This document shows positions 46,316 through 58,600 of a DNA stretch of 64,000 nucleotides, piece after piece. Numbering within the stretch: the first letter of the stretch is position 1; each line of letters opens with the position of its first letter. The position numbers and the translations under genes are program-made. The stretch covers positions 868,001 through 932,000 of the forward strand of contig BLAL01000208.1 in assembly GCA_015698045.1 (NCBI GenBank), read 5' to 3'. This stretch comes from Rhizophagus clarus (lineage: Eukaryota; Glomeromycota; Glomeromycetes; Glomerales; Glomeraceae). Below the pieces are notes generated by a model. It was not told the origin of the DNA. It did no database searches and saw only the letters and a program-made list of their open reading frames with translations.

Positions 46316-49300
46316 CACCGAACAAATCCAGTTACACCAATTTACTAATTATTGTAATTTTATGTAACATTAATCTTTAAAACTTCATTTAATGATAATT
46401 TGTTTAAACATGAAGTTATGTTATAATTTTATTACAGAAAATCAATTTCTGACTTATATTTTAGGTATTAAATTCATTTTTTTTGAACATTAATTAATTA
46501 AAATGGAAATTCAAAATATTTGAACTTTTTTCATTATTTTGGCTTTTTTCTCAAGATCCTTTTTAATTTCAAGTTGTTAAATGTTAACAATAGCTGAAAT
46601 ATAATGTAAAAAGATGTACTGGTTACATTTACAGTATCTTGTAAAATTAGTTTACACACTAAATTTTTTCTTATATATGTAAAAACATTTTTTTTATAAT
46701 AGAAATGCACTTTTTCAATATTACAAGTTGATTTTTATTGCCTTTAAATTGTTTGAAAAAAATAATATTACCTATTTATCTTTTTTTTTATGTTTAATAT
46801 TATTATTCCAATACCTTTTAACACGTTGAATATTCCATTCCTGTGACAATTTACTTAAAACTTCGTTAATTTCAGTTTTTGTGGGTATTGTTTCCTTTTG
46901 TAACAAGCAACTTAAGGTTTGTTTTTCTTCTTCAGTTGTTATAATTCTTCGGCATTTTGTTCAAGGCTTATTTTCAACATTTTCTTGATTGTCTAATTCA
47001 ATACTTGTTCTTTTTAAATTACCATTAACTGACTGAAAATCTTGTTTGGATTGAATGGGCAATGTATCAGATGATAGATTCCCATTATTTTTTGCTGCAG
47101 TACTCTTTCTTGATTTTTTGTTCTTTGACAAATCAGCAATTTTAGTTTTCTTTACTGACAATACCCTCCTCACCTTAGTATTAATTGCCTCAGTTATAAT
47201 TACTTCTTGCTGATAAATTTTCTTAATTCTTTTCAATCCATCCATATATGTTTGGTTTATTCTTATTAGCCCTTCTTGGTTTAATTGGGGTGGAGAGTTT
47301 TTTTTGAAAAGGTCATGATTAATAGGATTATCCATTTCGAATGCTTCTAATAAGTCATGCACTAATTTTCATAATAGTTCAATATGATTATTTGTATTAC
47401 GATCCTTTCGTTGATATGTGTAAGTTCCTAGAAATTCATTTAATAATGTGTCTATTCGATTTCTTTCCTCTTGAGTTGCTTTAATTTGTAATTCCAAGTT
47501 TTCTTGATCACAGAAATTTCCGGTAATATTTTGCTTAATATAAGCAACACCATGAGTTTCAAGTGCTTCATCAAAAGTGGAGTAATGTTCTTCTCTTGCC
47601 AAGTTTATAGAAGCATAAAGATAAAGTTTCTTTTCTAACTGTGGATATTTTTCTAAATTTGCAAGAAAGTGTGTAACAGAAGTAGCATAATTACTTTTTC
47701 CCGTGGTAGGAAAGAGTGGAGCAAAAGCTGCTAATCTGAATTTTTGTAATTCATAATTTTCACAGCGTATTCTAGTAAGATGAGTTTTCCATATTGTGAA
47801 CCATTCATAGTATAAATACCATATTCTTAAGCATATTCTTTCATTTGTAAGACATGATAATATTTCTTTGATTTTTATCTTATTTTTTTGTAAATATATA
47901 TTAATGGCCGTTTCAATTGCAATCCAGATTAGTTCTAAAACTCTTCTCATAGATCAATAATCAACAACAGCTGCAAATTTATCCAAAAATTTCACACCTA
48001 AAGCTGTAGCCAAATCATATATTCCATAACTTGAAAATAATGTAATTAAGGCATTCATCATGTCCTTCGAGGTATGCCACTGGCCAAGGATAGATTATAT
48101 ATTTTCCGATTTGGTGTAGCATTTAATTAGTCGTCTAAATATCACCTCATCTGCACAAATATCTAGAAAATCATTTTCATCCAAAGAAAAATCTTTTCTA
48201 TACATTTCTGTAGCACGTAAGATTTCATTATCATTGTTTGGAGATCTACTTGGTTCCAGTATGACCACATTAATTACAGCCAAGTTTTGTTTGCCTTAAT
48301 ATTTCTGAATTTATTACTGTAAGATCGATTTTATTATATTCTAGTTCTTGTCTTTCATTGTACTGAAATGCCAGTAAACTTATAAAAATTTCATTTATTT
48401 TGAAAATTAAATCGTGTATTTCTTTTGATGTTCCAAAGATTTGTGTATTAATATTTAGCTCACGTATTGGTTCTGGTTTTTCATTAATAGCTTCCAGTAA
48501 CATAAACTGAAATACTATTCTTAATGTAGCGTGAGATATACCTTGAGTTACATCGTATATATTTCTGAATTGGAAGCTCCTTTCCTTAAAATCAATGTTA
48601 TCAATCACGACTAAATTAAAGACATTTTTTTTGGTCAATAAGCATTTGGAAAGGTCTGCACTTTTCATCCGTGTTTTTTCTAATCTTTGTTCATGCCTAT
48701 TTGTATGTCCAATAATAGAGCATTTGGTCAAAAGGTCATGCAATAAAGATAATAATTTTGGTCATCGGCATAATGAGGCTATACATTCAGTAGCCACAAA
48801 TTCAAGTATGGAAATGTAAAATTTATTAGCACTGAAATTAATAAAGAAAGAAGATGGTTGATTTTTTGCGAATCTAGTTCCTTTAGTGTTTTATTTTTTA
48901 GGAGCCGTTTACAATTGGATTCTGCAGTTTTTTTTTTCAATATTGTTGTAAGCATAGATTCAAAAAAATTCGTTAAAGACCTGGGAAATACACTGATATA
49001 ATTATTAAGATTTTCTGGAGTTTGCAAGTTATTTATATTTTTTTTAAGATACTTATATGATTGCCATAATTTCTGGCCCATTTCCCAGCCGATTTCTTTA
49101 TAGTTTTGCTCATCCAACTTCTTTTCTCAAAATTTGATAGGAATTTGTTTTAATTTTATTACTGTTCTTAATATAAAAAAAACTTGAAGCATCATTATTA
49201 GAATAGAGAGGTTTGTCAGGTATATTTGATTGTGATACCATTGTAGATTTATTTTTTGAATTAAAAAATGGACTAATTTATAGCAAAATTGCCGTAAGAA

Positions 49301-50512
49301 TATTTTTTTGATATTCAAAGTTTTTATTATTTGCAACATGTAGGAGCCAATTAGCTAACATTTTCAAGTTTTTCTTTATATCCTTCTCATGATCTCCCTT
49401 TTTTTCACATGATAATATTTCTTGACCTTTTCCTAGTCTAATGTGAAAATGTCCTCCCTCATGTTTATAACAATTACAATATATATATCAAGGATTTTAA
49501 ATTTTATCAAAAGCACATTCATATAAAGAAATATATGGTTCTAACGCACTACAATTAAATTGGCCATTACAAACCACTTGAACATTCCTTCCAATTATTT
49601 TCCATGAATGTTTCTCACACCCTGTGCCTCGTGTAAAAAAAATAATAAAGTTTTCTACAAAATAAACACCTTCTTCGATGAAGTACATTTTGACTTGTGT
49701 CTTTTAATTGTTTAAAGCCCAGCTCATGAAGATTTTTTTAATCATTGTTAAAATGATAACTACAAATGCCTAGCCGTTCTAATACACCATCTGCTTCAAC
49801 AATGCTTTCCCCATCTATTTGATATACACCACAAAGCTGCCATAATGTTCAAAAACTTTTTGAATTTTTATATCTTCTAACGTATCCATTGATCTTATCC
49901 ACAATAACACACCATGTTAAATTTTTAGCCATTTTTTGTTCAATAATTATATCATTGTCTTCCGAATCTATTTCTGAAATTGAATTATCATTATCATATA
50001 TACTACTGTCTGTTTCACTTGTATCCTCTATATCAATAACCTTTTTTAAATATTCTTCATCCAAAGAAAAAGTAATTTGTTCAATTTCAGTTTCAAAGTT
50101 ATCATATATAGTTTCAGCATCTGTGTTATTATTAACAATAAGATAATATTCTTCGCTTTTCTTTGGTAAAATGTCTGATATTTCTAAGAGCGAAGCTTTT
50201 GGAGCGGTTTTGTGTGTTTTATTTAAAGACATTTCAGAATTTAAATTTTTATACGTGAGCATTGTGAATGAACTTATAGTCGAGATCCTCTTAAACTAAA
50301 CACAAAAAATGTGTTCTGGAAATATACCTACTTTCAAAAAAGATTTTTTTTGATTTGTAACCAGGTCACATTTCTAATTAACCAACCAATAATTTTTTAT
50401 TGTATATGAAACTTCAGCTATTTGATGTTTTTTATATGAAATTGATGATGTAGTATATCAATCATTACTAATTAAAAAATGTTGATCATCATATTACTGG
50501 ATTTGTCCAGTG
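46316..50512. mobile_element. 4.2-kb transposon with CACTG-type ends
   Basis: The left end CACCGAACAAATCCAGT and the right end complement CACTGGACAAATCCAGT are inverted, differing at two of 17 positions. AT flanks both sides, a possible 2-bp duplication as in CACTA-type elements. The inverted match even continues outward (AACAAT/ATTGTT). One decayed minus-strand gene fills the inside. Ends and gene belong together by position. Confidence 0.7.
46772..50262 (-). pseudogene. Decayed transposon protein with homeodomain-like C-terminus
   Basis: Successive fragments on the minus strand read as one long protein of a family I remember as common and unnamed in these fungi. In order: an acidic N-terminal part, KHSWKIIGRNVQVVCNGQFN, VVIDNIDFKERSFQFRNIYD, VILEPSRSPNNDNE, GQWHTSKDM, FAPLFPTTGKSNYA and ITGNFCDQENLELQIKA. 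A Lys-rich linker follows. The last part ends RRIITTEEEKQTLS ... SQEWNIQRVKRYWNNN, a helix-turn-helix of homeodomain type. Damage includes TGA stops near 46963, 47371, 47956 and 48745, one TAA near 48093, and frame shifts near 48280 and 48770. The 49127-49840 part is worst preserved. A transposase role is inferred from terminal repeats and the conserved Asp-rich motifs. Confidence 0.6.
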
Positions 50513-52016
50513 ATTGTTAATGCCATAATTTTGGCTGATTTTTAATTTTGACTAAATTAAGAAATAGTTTTGACCTTAATTTCAGAATGGATTTGATTGG
50601 CCAAAACCTTTCAGAATTTCCTTTTTAGTTTCAGCAGATAACCTTAAACCTATGCTCTTATTAATTTAAGATCAGAAGATATTGATTCAACAGTATATTG
50701 AATTTTATATAGAATTTTTGAGAATGTCTGATTGAAACGCTTTACAAATGTAAGACCTCTATAACTGTATGGACCAATCATCTGAATTGCAACATTATGC
50801 TATTGCATTAGACAGAAAGTTCTATCTATAAATTCATAAGCTCTGTCACATTATAAAAGCTTTAAAAGTTTTGGCTAGATCAATGGATTATTTTGATTAC
50901 CATATATTTTTCTAAATGCTTTAGCAATCTCTGAGCTATTCTTTGATATGAGCGGAATAGAAGTCTTATATCAGGAAGCACAATCTATGATGTTAAGTAT
51001 TGCTTTATATTTTTTATCTTTATAGTGATAATAAGTGAGAAATAGTATATGCATTGCACAAGTCAAAAGCTAATAAATCAGGCATATGCCCTATTAATAA
51101 CTATTAGACTAATATGTTAGCCAAAATTTAGTAATCAATAGGGTATATGTCTGATTGATAATTATATAAAAATTTAAGTTAGCCAAATTGATCATATTTT
51201 TTAATTTGAATAAATTAGGTAATAATTCAATAGTTATTATTCAGTTTGATATATAATTATTACTATTCGTAAAACCAAATTCAATTAGTATATACTGATT
51301 GATGAATATCAGACTAATCTGTTGATCTAATAATATTATTTATTTTTTTTTTTTTTTTAATTCAAAGGTCGTGTTAATTTTATTGTTAAATATTCGAAAT
51401 CAAATATTTTATACAACACCTAATTAACCCCCCCAGCTCAGCTAAGTGTGACCCATGAACAATATTATTTATTTATATTATTTCTTACTGAATTTAATAT
51501 ATAAAAATTAAACTATTTTAGAGTTATTTGCTAAACAATTATTTTATATAACTGCGATGTGTATCATGATAAAAGTTTAATTATCTTGGATAAATAATTT
51601 GGTTAAAAAAACTTTGAAAAAAAAAATCTTTTTATTTTATAAATTAAAATTGACTTTCTTGAAAACTGATTTTTTTTTAAAAAAAAATATTTACTTTTCT
51701 CTGTTTGCACATCTGATCTTAAGAAAAAAAAAAGTCAAAAATTAATAAAAATATAAAGTAAAAAAAAAAAAATAATTACATTAACTACTTCCTATAACTA
51801 ACAACATTAATACTAGAATCCATTATGACATTCAAATTCTGCAAAGTATCATTCTTCATATATTTTGATGTGCTTTCTTTTCTCCTTTAGTAGTAGTAAT
51901 CATATTAAAAGTTGATATTGAAATCCAGAAACAACGGCTCAAATAAATCAAATATGATCAGTTACGGTAAGCAGTTGCAATTTGGTTGGCCATCTGACTT
52001 ACTGATCTGACTTACT
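50513..52016. other. Gene-free spacer
   Basis: AT-rich, no gene seen. It contains short repeats of ATATGTCTGATTGATAAT type near 51060-51160, a poly-T at 51342-51358 followed by AATTCAAAGGTCGTGTTAA, and a C-rich CCCCCCCAGCTCAGC patch at about 51430. These look like fragments of older elements. Confidence 0.45.
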
Positions 52017-52925
52017 TAAGGCTCCGATCAGTTTCAGTAATTATCGAACCATACTGATCGGTTTCAGTATCAGAGCAGTTTCAGTTTTTACAGTTTATTG
52101 AACTGAAACTTTCGGTAAATTTATCAATCAGTTTTGGTAACTGCAGTTTCGGTACCAGTTTTGCAATTTACTAAACCAAATTACCAAATTGATTTAACTA
52201 AATAATATAATAAAAAAACATTGTGAAATGTTTTTTATTAGTTATTTTGATAAAACAAACTGTTTCGCAGCAGTGTTTTGTCACTTTAATTAAAAAATGT
52301 TGTGAAAAGTTTTTATTCATTAATCTAATAAAAAAATAACTATTCGCAACTTTTTTCTTGTCATTTTAACAAACAACATTGCAAAACGTTAATTGGATAA
52401 AAAAAATCGTTTGCAACAGTTTTTTGTCAACATAATTACAAAAACATTGCGAAAAGTTTTTGTTGGTTAATTTTAATAAAAAAAACATTTCACAACGTTT
52501 TTTTTGTTACTTTAATAAAAATGTTGCACAATAGTTTTATTAGCTAATTTTAATAAAAAAATGTTTCGCAACATTTTTTTTGTTGCTTTAATTAAGAAAT
52601 ATTGCGAAATGTTTTTTATCAATTAATTTAATAAAAAAAATACGTTGCAAAACATTTGAGTTAATTTTAATAAAAAAAACATTTTGCAACATTTTTTTTG
52701 TTGCTTTAGTTAAAAAAATGTAGCGAAATGTTTTTTATCAGTTAATTTAATAAAAAAATGTTTCGTTACATTTTTTTGTCTCTATAATAAAAATGTTGCA
52801 AAATGTTTTTATGAGTTAATTTTAATAAAAAAAACATTTCACATCATTTTTTTTGTTGCTTTAATTAAAAAATATTGCGAAACATTTTTTAACAGTTAGT
52901 TTAATAAAAAAAAATGTTTTGCTAC

Positions 52926-54393
52926 TAAAGCTCCGCATGAGCTGGCTCAAGTCAAGCTACAGTCTGGCTTGGCTTGGCTTGAAAAAAAAATTCTGGCTTG
53001 AGCCAAAATGAGTCAAGCCACAAAAAATCTTGGCTCAACTCATTCAAGCCAAGCTGAGCCATGAAAAATTCTGGCTCAAGCCAAGTTGAGCTTGAGCTGG
53101 CTCAAGCTGGCTCAAGCTTTATTATCAAAAAAAAAAAGCTGAAACTAGGCGTTTTTATATATAAAGTTACAAAAAAAAAAACACCAGAACTAATGGTCCT
53201 GGCAGGACCCCGAATAATACTAATATAACTTACATATGGGTTTGCGTAGAGTTTATATGAAATTATTTTTTAAACCTACAAATTAAGTTTGTGTAGATCG
53301 GTCAATTTGGAAGTAACTCACATATTATGTTTGCGTAGAGTTTATAATAATAGATATACGTGGATTTATTTTTAAAGAATACTAATTTTGGTAAATTAAA
53401 TTACTCAGTATTTACCAAAATTTATTTTATTTTATTTATTTTTTCACTTTTTTTCGGTATTTTATACCAAATTTATTTATTTTTATTATTCTTTTTTGGT
53501 TTTTAATATCCTAATTCCAAAAGTCCGGTCGTGTTTTTCGCCCAGCAACACTACAAAAAATAAAAAAAAATAATTAATTAGTTAAAAAAAAGAACAACGA
53601 AAGATATCTCACCCACCCTTCCTTACCTTAATTCCAAAATTCTGGTCATGCCTTTCGTCTGGCAACACTATAAAAAGTAAAAAAAAAATAATTAATTAGT
53701 TAAAAAAAAATAACGAAACACCTCCCCCAACCCCTCCTTTACCTTAATTCCAAAAGTCCAGTCGTGCTTTTCGTCTGGCAACACTACAAAAAGTAAAAAA
53801 AAAGTTAATACTTAATTAGTTAAAAAAAACACTGAAACACCTCCCCCAATCCCTCCCTTACCTTAATTCCAAAAATCCGGTCATGCTTTTCGTCTGGCAA
53901 CACCACAAAAATAATATAAACTTTAAAAAAAAGATCAGATATTCAGATTATCTGATTAGATCGGCAAATCACATAATCCTGCCTTTATACTGAATAATTC
54001 GTTATAGTGTTAACAGCGTTTTGTATTATAAAATCATAAAAAAAATGCTGGAACTATTGGTACTGGCGTTTTTTATTCATAAAATTGCAAAAAGTGCCAG
54101 AACAAATAGTTCCAGCATTTTTTATATATAAATTTGCAAAAAAAATGCCAGAACTATTGGTACCGGCGTTTTTTATAAAAAATTGCCAAGCTTGATCTGG
54201 TTCATGAGCCGGCTTGAGTTTTTCAAGCCAAGCCCACTGCCAGCTTGAATTTATCAAGCCAAGCCTAATACCTGACTCAAGCTTTTTCAAGCTGGCTTGT
54301 GAGCCACCAAGCCAATTTAATCATGGCTTGGCTTGGCTCAGCTTGAAAAGCTTGAGCCAGCTTGCAAGCTGGCTCAGCTCATGCAGAGCTTTA
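52926..54393. mobile_element. 1.5-kb nested TIR element with perfect 8-bp duplication
   Basis: The ends TAAAGCTCCGCATGAGC and complement of TAAAGCTCTGCATGAGC are flanked by TTTGCTAC at 52918-52925 and 54394-54401. Subterminal parts are GGCTCAAGC/GCTTGAGCC palindromic strings. Inside are GCCAGAACTATTGGTACTGGC-like palindromes (one near 53170, three near 54040-54170) and a four-copy array at 53505-53915. Its ends resemble those of the host element (TAARGCTCYG), suggesting related mobilising enzymes. No transposase. Confidence 0.85.
53505..53915 (-). repeat. Four tandem copies of one exon-like module
   Basis: The unit is about 115-120 bp. On the minus strand each copy reads a poly-T tract, GTAG, then about 42 nt (TTGCCAGACGAAAAGCAC, GACTGGACTTTTGGAATTAAG), then GTAAAGG or GTAAGG. 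The same module occurs once in the 31701-35824 element (AGCTGGACAAAAATTACGAC, CAGACTTTGGAATCAAG, near 32400-32445). So the same spliceable unit is shared by unrelated transposons. Confidence 0.65.
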
Positions 54394-55443
54394 TTTGCTA
54401 CATTTTTTTTTGTTACTTTAATTAAAAAACATTGCAAAATATTTTTTATCAGTTAATTTAATAAAAAAAATATTTTGCAATGTTTTTTTTATCTCTATAA
54501 TAAAAATGTTGTGAAATATTTTTTTTTGTCTTTATAATAAAAATGTTGCAAACCATTTTTTTTTGTTTCTATAATAAAAATATTGTGAAATGTTTTTATG
54601 AGTTAATTTTAATAAAAAAAAAATATTTCACAATGTTTTTTTTGTTGCTTTAATTAAAAAACGTTGCGAAATATTTTTTAACAGTTAGTTTACTAAAAAA
54701 AATATTTTGCTACATTTTTTTTTATTGCTTTAATTAAAAAACGTTGCGAAACGTTTTTTAACAGTTAGTTTAATAAAAAAATGGTTCGCAACTTTTTTTT
54801 TGTTGCTTTAGTTAAAAAACGTAGTGAAATATTTTTATCAATTAATTTAATAAAAAAAATGTTTTGCTACATTTTTTTTGTCTCTATAATAAAAATGTTG
54901 CAAAACGTTTTTATGAGCTAATTTTAATAAAAAAAACATTTCACATCATTTTTTTTGTTGCTTTAATTAAAAAATGTTGCAAAATGTTTTTTAACAGTTA
55001 GTTTAATAAAAAAAACGTTTTGCTATGTTTTTTTTGTTGCTTTAATTAAAAAATGTTGCAAAACGTTTTTTATCAGTTAATTTAATAAAAAAAACATTTT
55101 GCAATATTTTTTTTGTAGCTTTAATAGAAAACGTTGCAAAACATTTTTATGAGTTAATTTAATAAAAAAAAATGTTTTGCAACGTTTTTTTGTCATTTTA
55201 ATTAAAAATGTTGCAAAATGTTTTTTACATATCGGCGGATTGGAAAAGTCCCCCAATATTTTTGGGGGTGTAGGATAAAAAAAAACAATACATTTTACTA
55301 TAAATAGATAATTAATTTAATTGGTAATCTTTTTGTACAACGGTCACATGATATCTAAAAAATTTAAAGCCGGATCTATTTTTTAATAATATACGCGCTG
55401 TAGGATTTTTTTTTATAAAAAAAAATTTCATTTTATTAAAAAG

Positions 55444-57701
55444 ATGGAAACTAATGACATTCCTTTACCAGTTAAGAAAAAAAAACCTGTTGAAATTCAT
55501 AATTATCCTAAAGAATCTATTATTCAATATTCTGATTCTAAACGAAGTTACACCTATAATATTATTAAAGAAGGAACATATCCGCCCGCTGCTTATTTCA
55601 AATATACAAAGGGTCAAAAAGGATTTCGAATTCCTGATAATTACGAAGCTGAAACCAGTTTGAGAAAACCTAAAACAAGACAAGTAGTTAGATGTATAAT
55701 TAAATATGTGGAAAAAAATCCAGTTTATTGGATATATTATGGAGATAGGTTTCAGTATCATGTAAAGTCAGAAAAATCAAGCTCGGATGTAGCATGCTTA
55801 TATGCTAAAGTGTGTAATTATTTATTAATAAATGATAGGGTAATTATTTTATTAACACAAAATATAATTTTTATACTGAATAGGCTTTAAATCCCAAAAC
55901 TAAGACATGTTATTCAGGACCACATTTTTTTGGTCTTCATTTAGAAATACTTCAACAGACAAGAGATACTCATCGACGAGCAACAGTTTTAAAATCATTT
56001 GACAATTTAACTTCAACCGGACAAAATAACCAAGCTAAAAAAATTGCCAAATCTGTATCTGCAATATTTGATCAAGAAATGACTAAAAGTTGTCATTTAG
56101 ACGATAATCCTAATTTAAAATCAATTGAGTTTAGTATCAAAGATAATTTTTTTAACTTTAGTTTTAATGAGGAAAATGTTGAAATAAAGCATAAAGCAAG
56201 AGCTGCTGTACAAGCATGTGATAAAGGACAAGTAACACGCAAAGGATATCGAATTTTATCTTCGATCAGTCAAGATTTACCACGTGAATGGAAAGTTTCT
56301 GCAGAAAAGAAAGAGATTACACATGAAATGAATGAAATTATACCAATTTCTCTTATAAATATAACACCATCACTATCTGATAATTCTGTAAATTCAGAAA
56401 TACACATTAATGATTCTGAAATTATTAACAACTTGCAACAATCAATTGGAAAAGGTGGGCAAAGAAACATTATTAATATATTAAAATATCTAATACTAGG
56501 TCTTCTTAATAGAAATGTATTAGATATAACAAATCTTACAATACATTTGCGAATTTCTGGTGATGGGAGGAACGTTGAACGGAAGGTTAAGCAAGTTATG
56601 GTTACCTGTTCAATCCTTAACGATTTTGATAATATATATCGACCTGAGAATTATTATACCATAATTTTATACCCTGGCGTTGAAAAATATAAGACTTTAA
56701 ATGTTGTTTTAGAACCATTAATTATGGAATTAAGAAAATTAAAAGAAGAAGGATTTAGAGATAATCAGAATAGAGAGTGGAAGATTGAACTTTATTTTTC
56801 ATCAGATTGGAAATTTCTCGCAATGTGTTTAGGATTAAATGCAGCAAATAGTAAATATTTCTGTCCATGGTGTGAAGTGTCTAAGGAACAACAAGGAAAC
56901 TTTTCATATGAATGGACAATTAATAAAACTATGGATCAAGTTCGTGAAAATTACACATTTTATAAAGGTCATATTCGACTAGCAATTTTTGATATGATTC
57001 CTTTACAAAACTGGGTTCCAGACGAATTGCATATCATGTTACATATAACAGATGTTCTTTGGCGACTTGTGATTGATGAACTCAAATCCAGAAATACTTG
57101 GGGAAATAGAGCAAGAAATGTAATAATTGAAGAAATGAAACGAATTGACGTTAAATTTCATTTTTGGCTTGAAGTAGGATCAACAAGTTGGCAATATACA
57201 TCTTTAATGGGGCAAGATAAGTTAATTGTACTTCAGCATTTTGATTTAACTAAACTTTTTCCAAATTCACGAGCAACTCAAATCCGAAATTTGTGGGATA
57301 ATTTTTATTTACTTCATAAAGCAATGAAAGATCAAAAAACTGATGCAAAACAATTCTCCGATGATGCACGTGCATGGTTATGCCAATTTTTAGATTCTAA
57401 TCATTTTTATCAAGCGGGTGATATTACACCTTACATGCATGTATTAGTGTATCATGTTCCAGAAATGATGTGTATTCATCACAATTTTGGTTTAGCAGCA
57501 TTTTCTTGCTCAGCAGTTGAAAAAAAAAATCACCAACAAGTTTCTCATTTTTTTAAAAAAACAACAAAAGATGGTGGCATTGGAAAAGAAAGAAAATCTG
57601 CAATTGTAGATATTCTTGAATACGAAAATAAAGTTTTATATTTTAATAATCATGATGAGATTGATTTAATTCGATTACCAAAACGTTTACGTAGCAAGTA
57701 G
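55444..57701 (+). CDS. RAG1/Transib-like DDE transposase, 737 aa, uninterrupted
   Basis: Exons 55444..55839 and 55884..57701 join in phase 0 across a 44-nt intron (GTAATT ... GAATAG). No premature stop. The C-terminal 500 residues show the layout of the RAG1 core. D359 lies in ISGDG (RAG1 D600 lies in SGDG). D440 in SSDWK is 19 residues before C459-P-W-C462, and RAG1 D708 is 19 before C727-x-x-C730. VPDELH (H515) sits where RAG1 has its conserved ALHC. H651-x4-H656 matches H937-x4-H942. E678 follows 22 residues later (20 in RAG1). RAG1-type wording also occurs in TLNVVLEPLI and YHVPEMM. The N-terminal 250 residues are basic with no visible RING or zinc finger. Family identity is inferred from spacing. 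A related uncharacterised transposase family is the main alternative. Confidence 0.65.
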
Positions 57702-57830
57702 TATTTATGATTGAATAATTATGTATTTTTTCATTTTTTTTCCATGTACATGTATTATTTTACAAATTTTTCATAATAAAATTTGGTTTTGTTTTCGCAC
57801 TTTAATTACATTTTCAACCCTTCTACTTTT

Positions 57831-58600
57831 TTAATAAAAATTTTCTATATCTTTCATACGAGAAATTATAAAATTTATAAAAATAAATCCTGATAAATAT
57901 ACAATATTACGTACATCTGATTTTTCCTTTCTTTTCCAGCCAATAATGATTTGTACAGATTTAGGTTTACAAATTCTTCGTTTTTTAGCTTTGTGTATAT
58001 TTACTTGATTTTGATCTTGAAGGGGATCAGGTTCTTGAAGAGGATCAGAATCTTGATCTTGAAGAGGATTGGGTTCTTGAAGAGGATCAGGATCTTGAAC
58101 TTGAAGAGGATCAGGGTTTTGACATAAATTTGACTCTAAGAGAGGATCCAGATCATTTGGATTTGATGGTTGTTGATATGATAAAACAAATGTTGCAAAA
58201 AATATTTAACACCCCAATTATCGTCTCCCAATACCTTTGATAATGTAGAATAAGAATTGATACCTTTAAAGATACACTTATAATTTCCTGTTTTTGGAAA
58301 ATAATCATGTATATATCCTTTAAAAACACCAAAAAATTGACTTTCTGTACAACTAAACATAACCCGCACATTCCCAGCATGTTTTGAACTTTGTTTCAGT
58401 CTCTCCTTTATATGATAAATCAAAATTCGTCATGTTTCTTCAATTGCTCTTTCAGGTAGATCATACACGGTTGGCCTCATAATATTAGCATCTTTAATTG
58501 TTATTTTATGATTAGCTAAACCAGAATGTCTTTTATAGATTTTTCCACATAATTCACATTCAAACTTGTTGCATAGCGAGTTAAATGATGTTTTAGACAT
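57831..58600 (-). pseudogene. Second, convergent gene of the RAG1-like transposon
   Basis: Start ATG at 58600. The first 56 codons give a finger-like CELCGKIYKRHSGLANHK (CxxC with one clear His, the second missing), then a TGA at 58432-58430. The frame continues with VRVMFSCTESQFFGVFKGYIHDYF and GINSYSTLSKVLGDDNW, then shifts near a TTTTTT run at about 58205. After the shift come DPLQEP-type repeats (six, 58000-58135) and KKRR. One stop and one shift make it non-functional here, or an unseen intron exists. No kelch repeat or PHD finger is visible. Tail-to-tail placement beside a RAG1-like gene recalls RAG1/RAG2 and ProtoRAG, but similarity of the product is not shown. Confidence 0.5.

Noticed and set aside
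57831..58600. Calling the convergent gene RAG2-like
   Set aside because: Only its position supports it; no kelch repeats or PHD finger could be seen.
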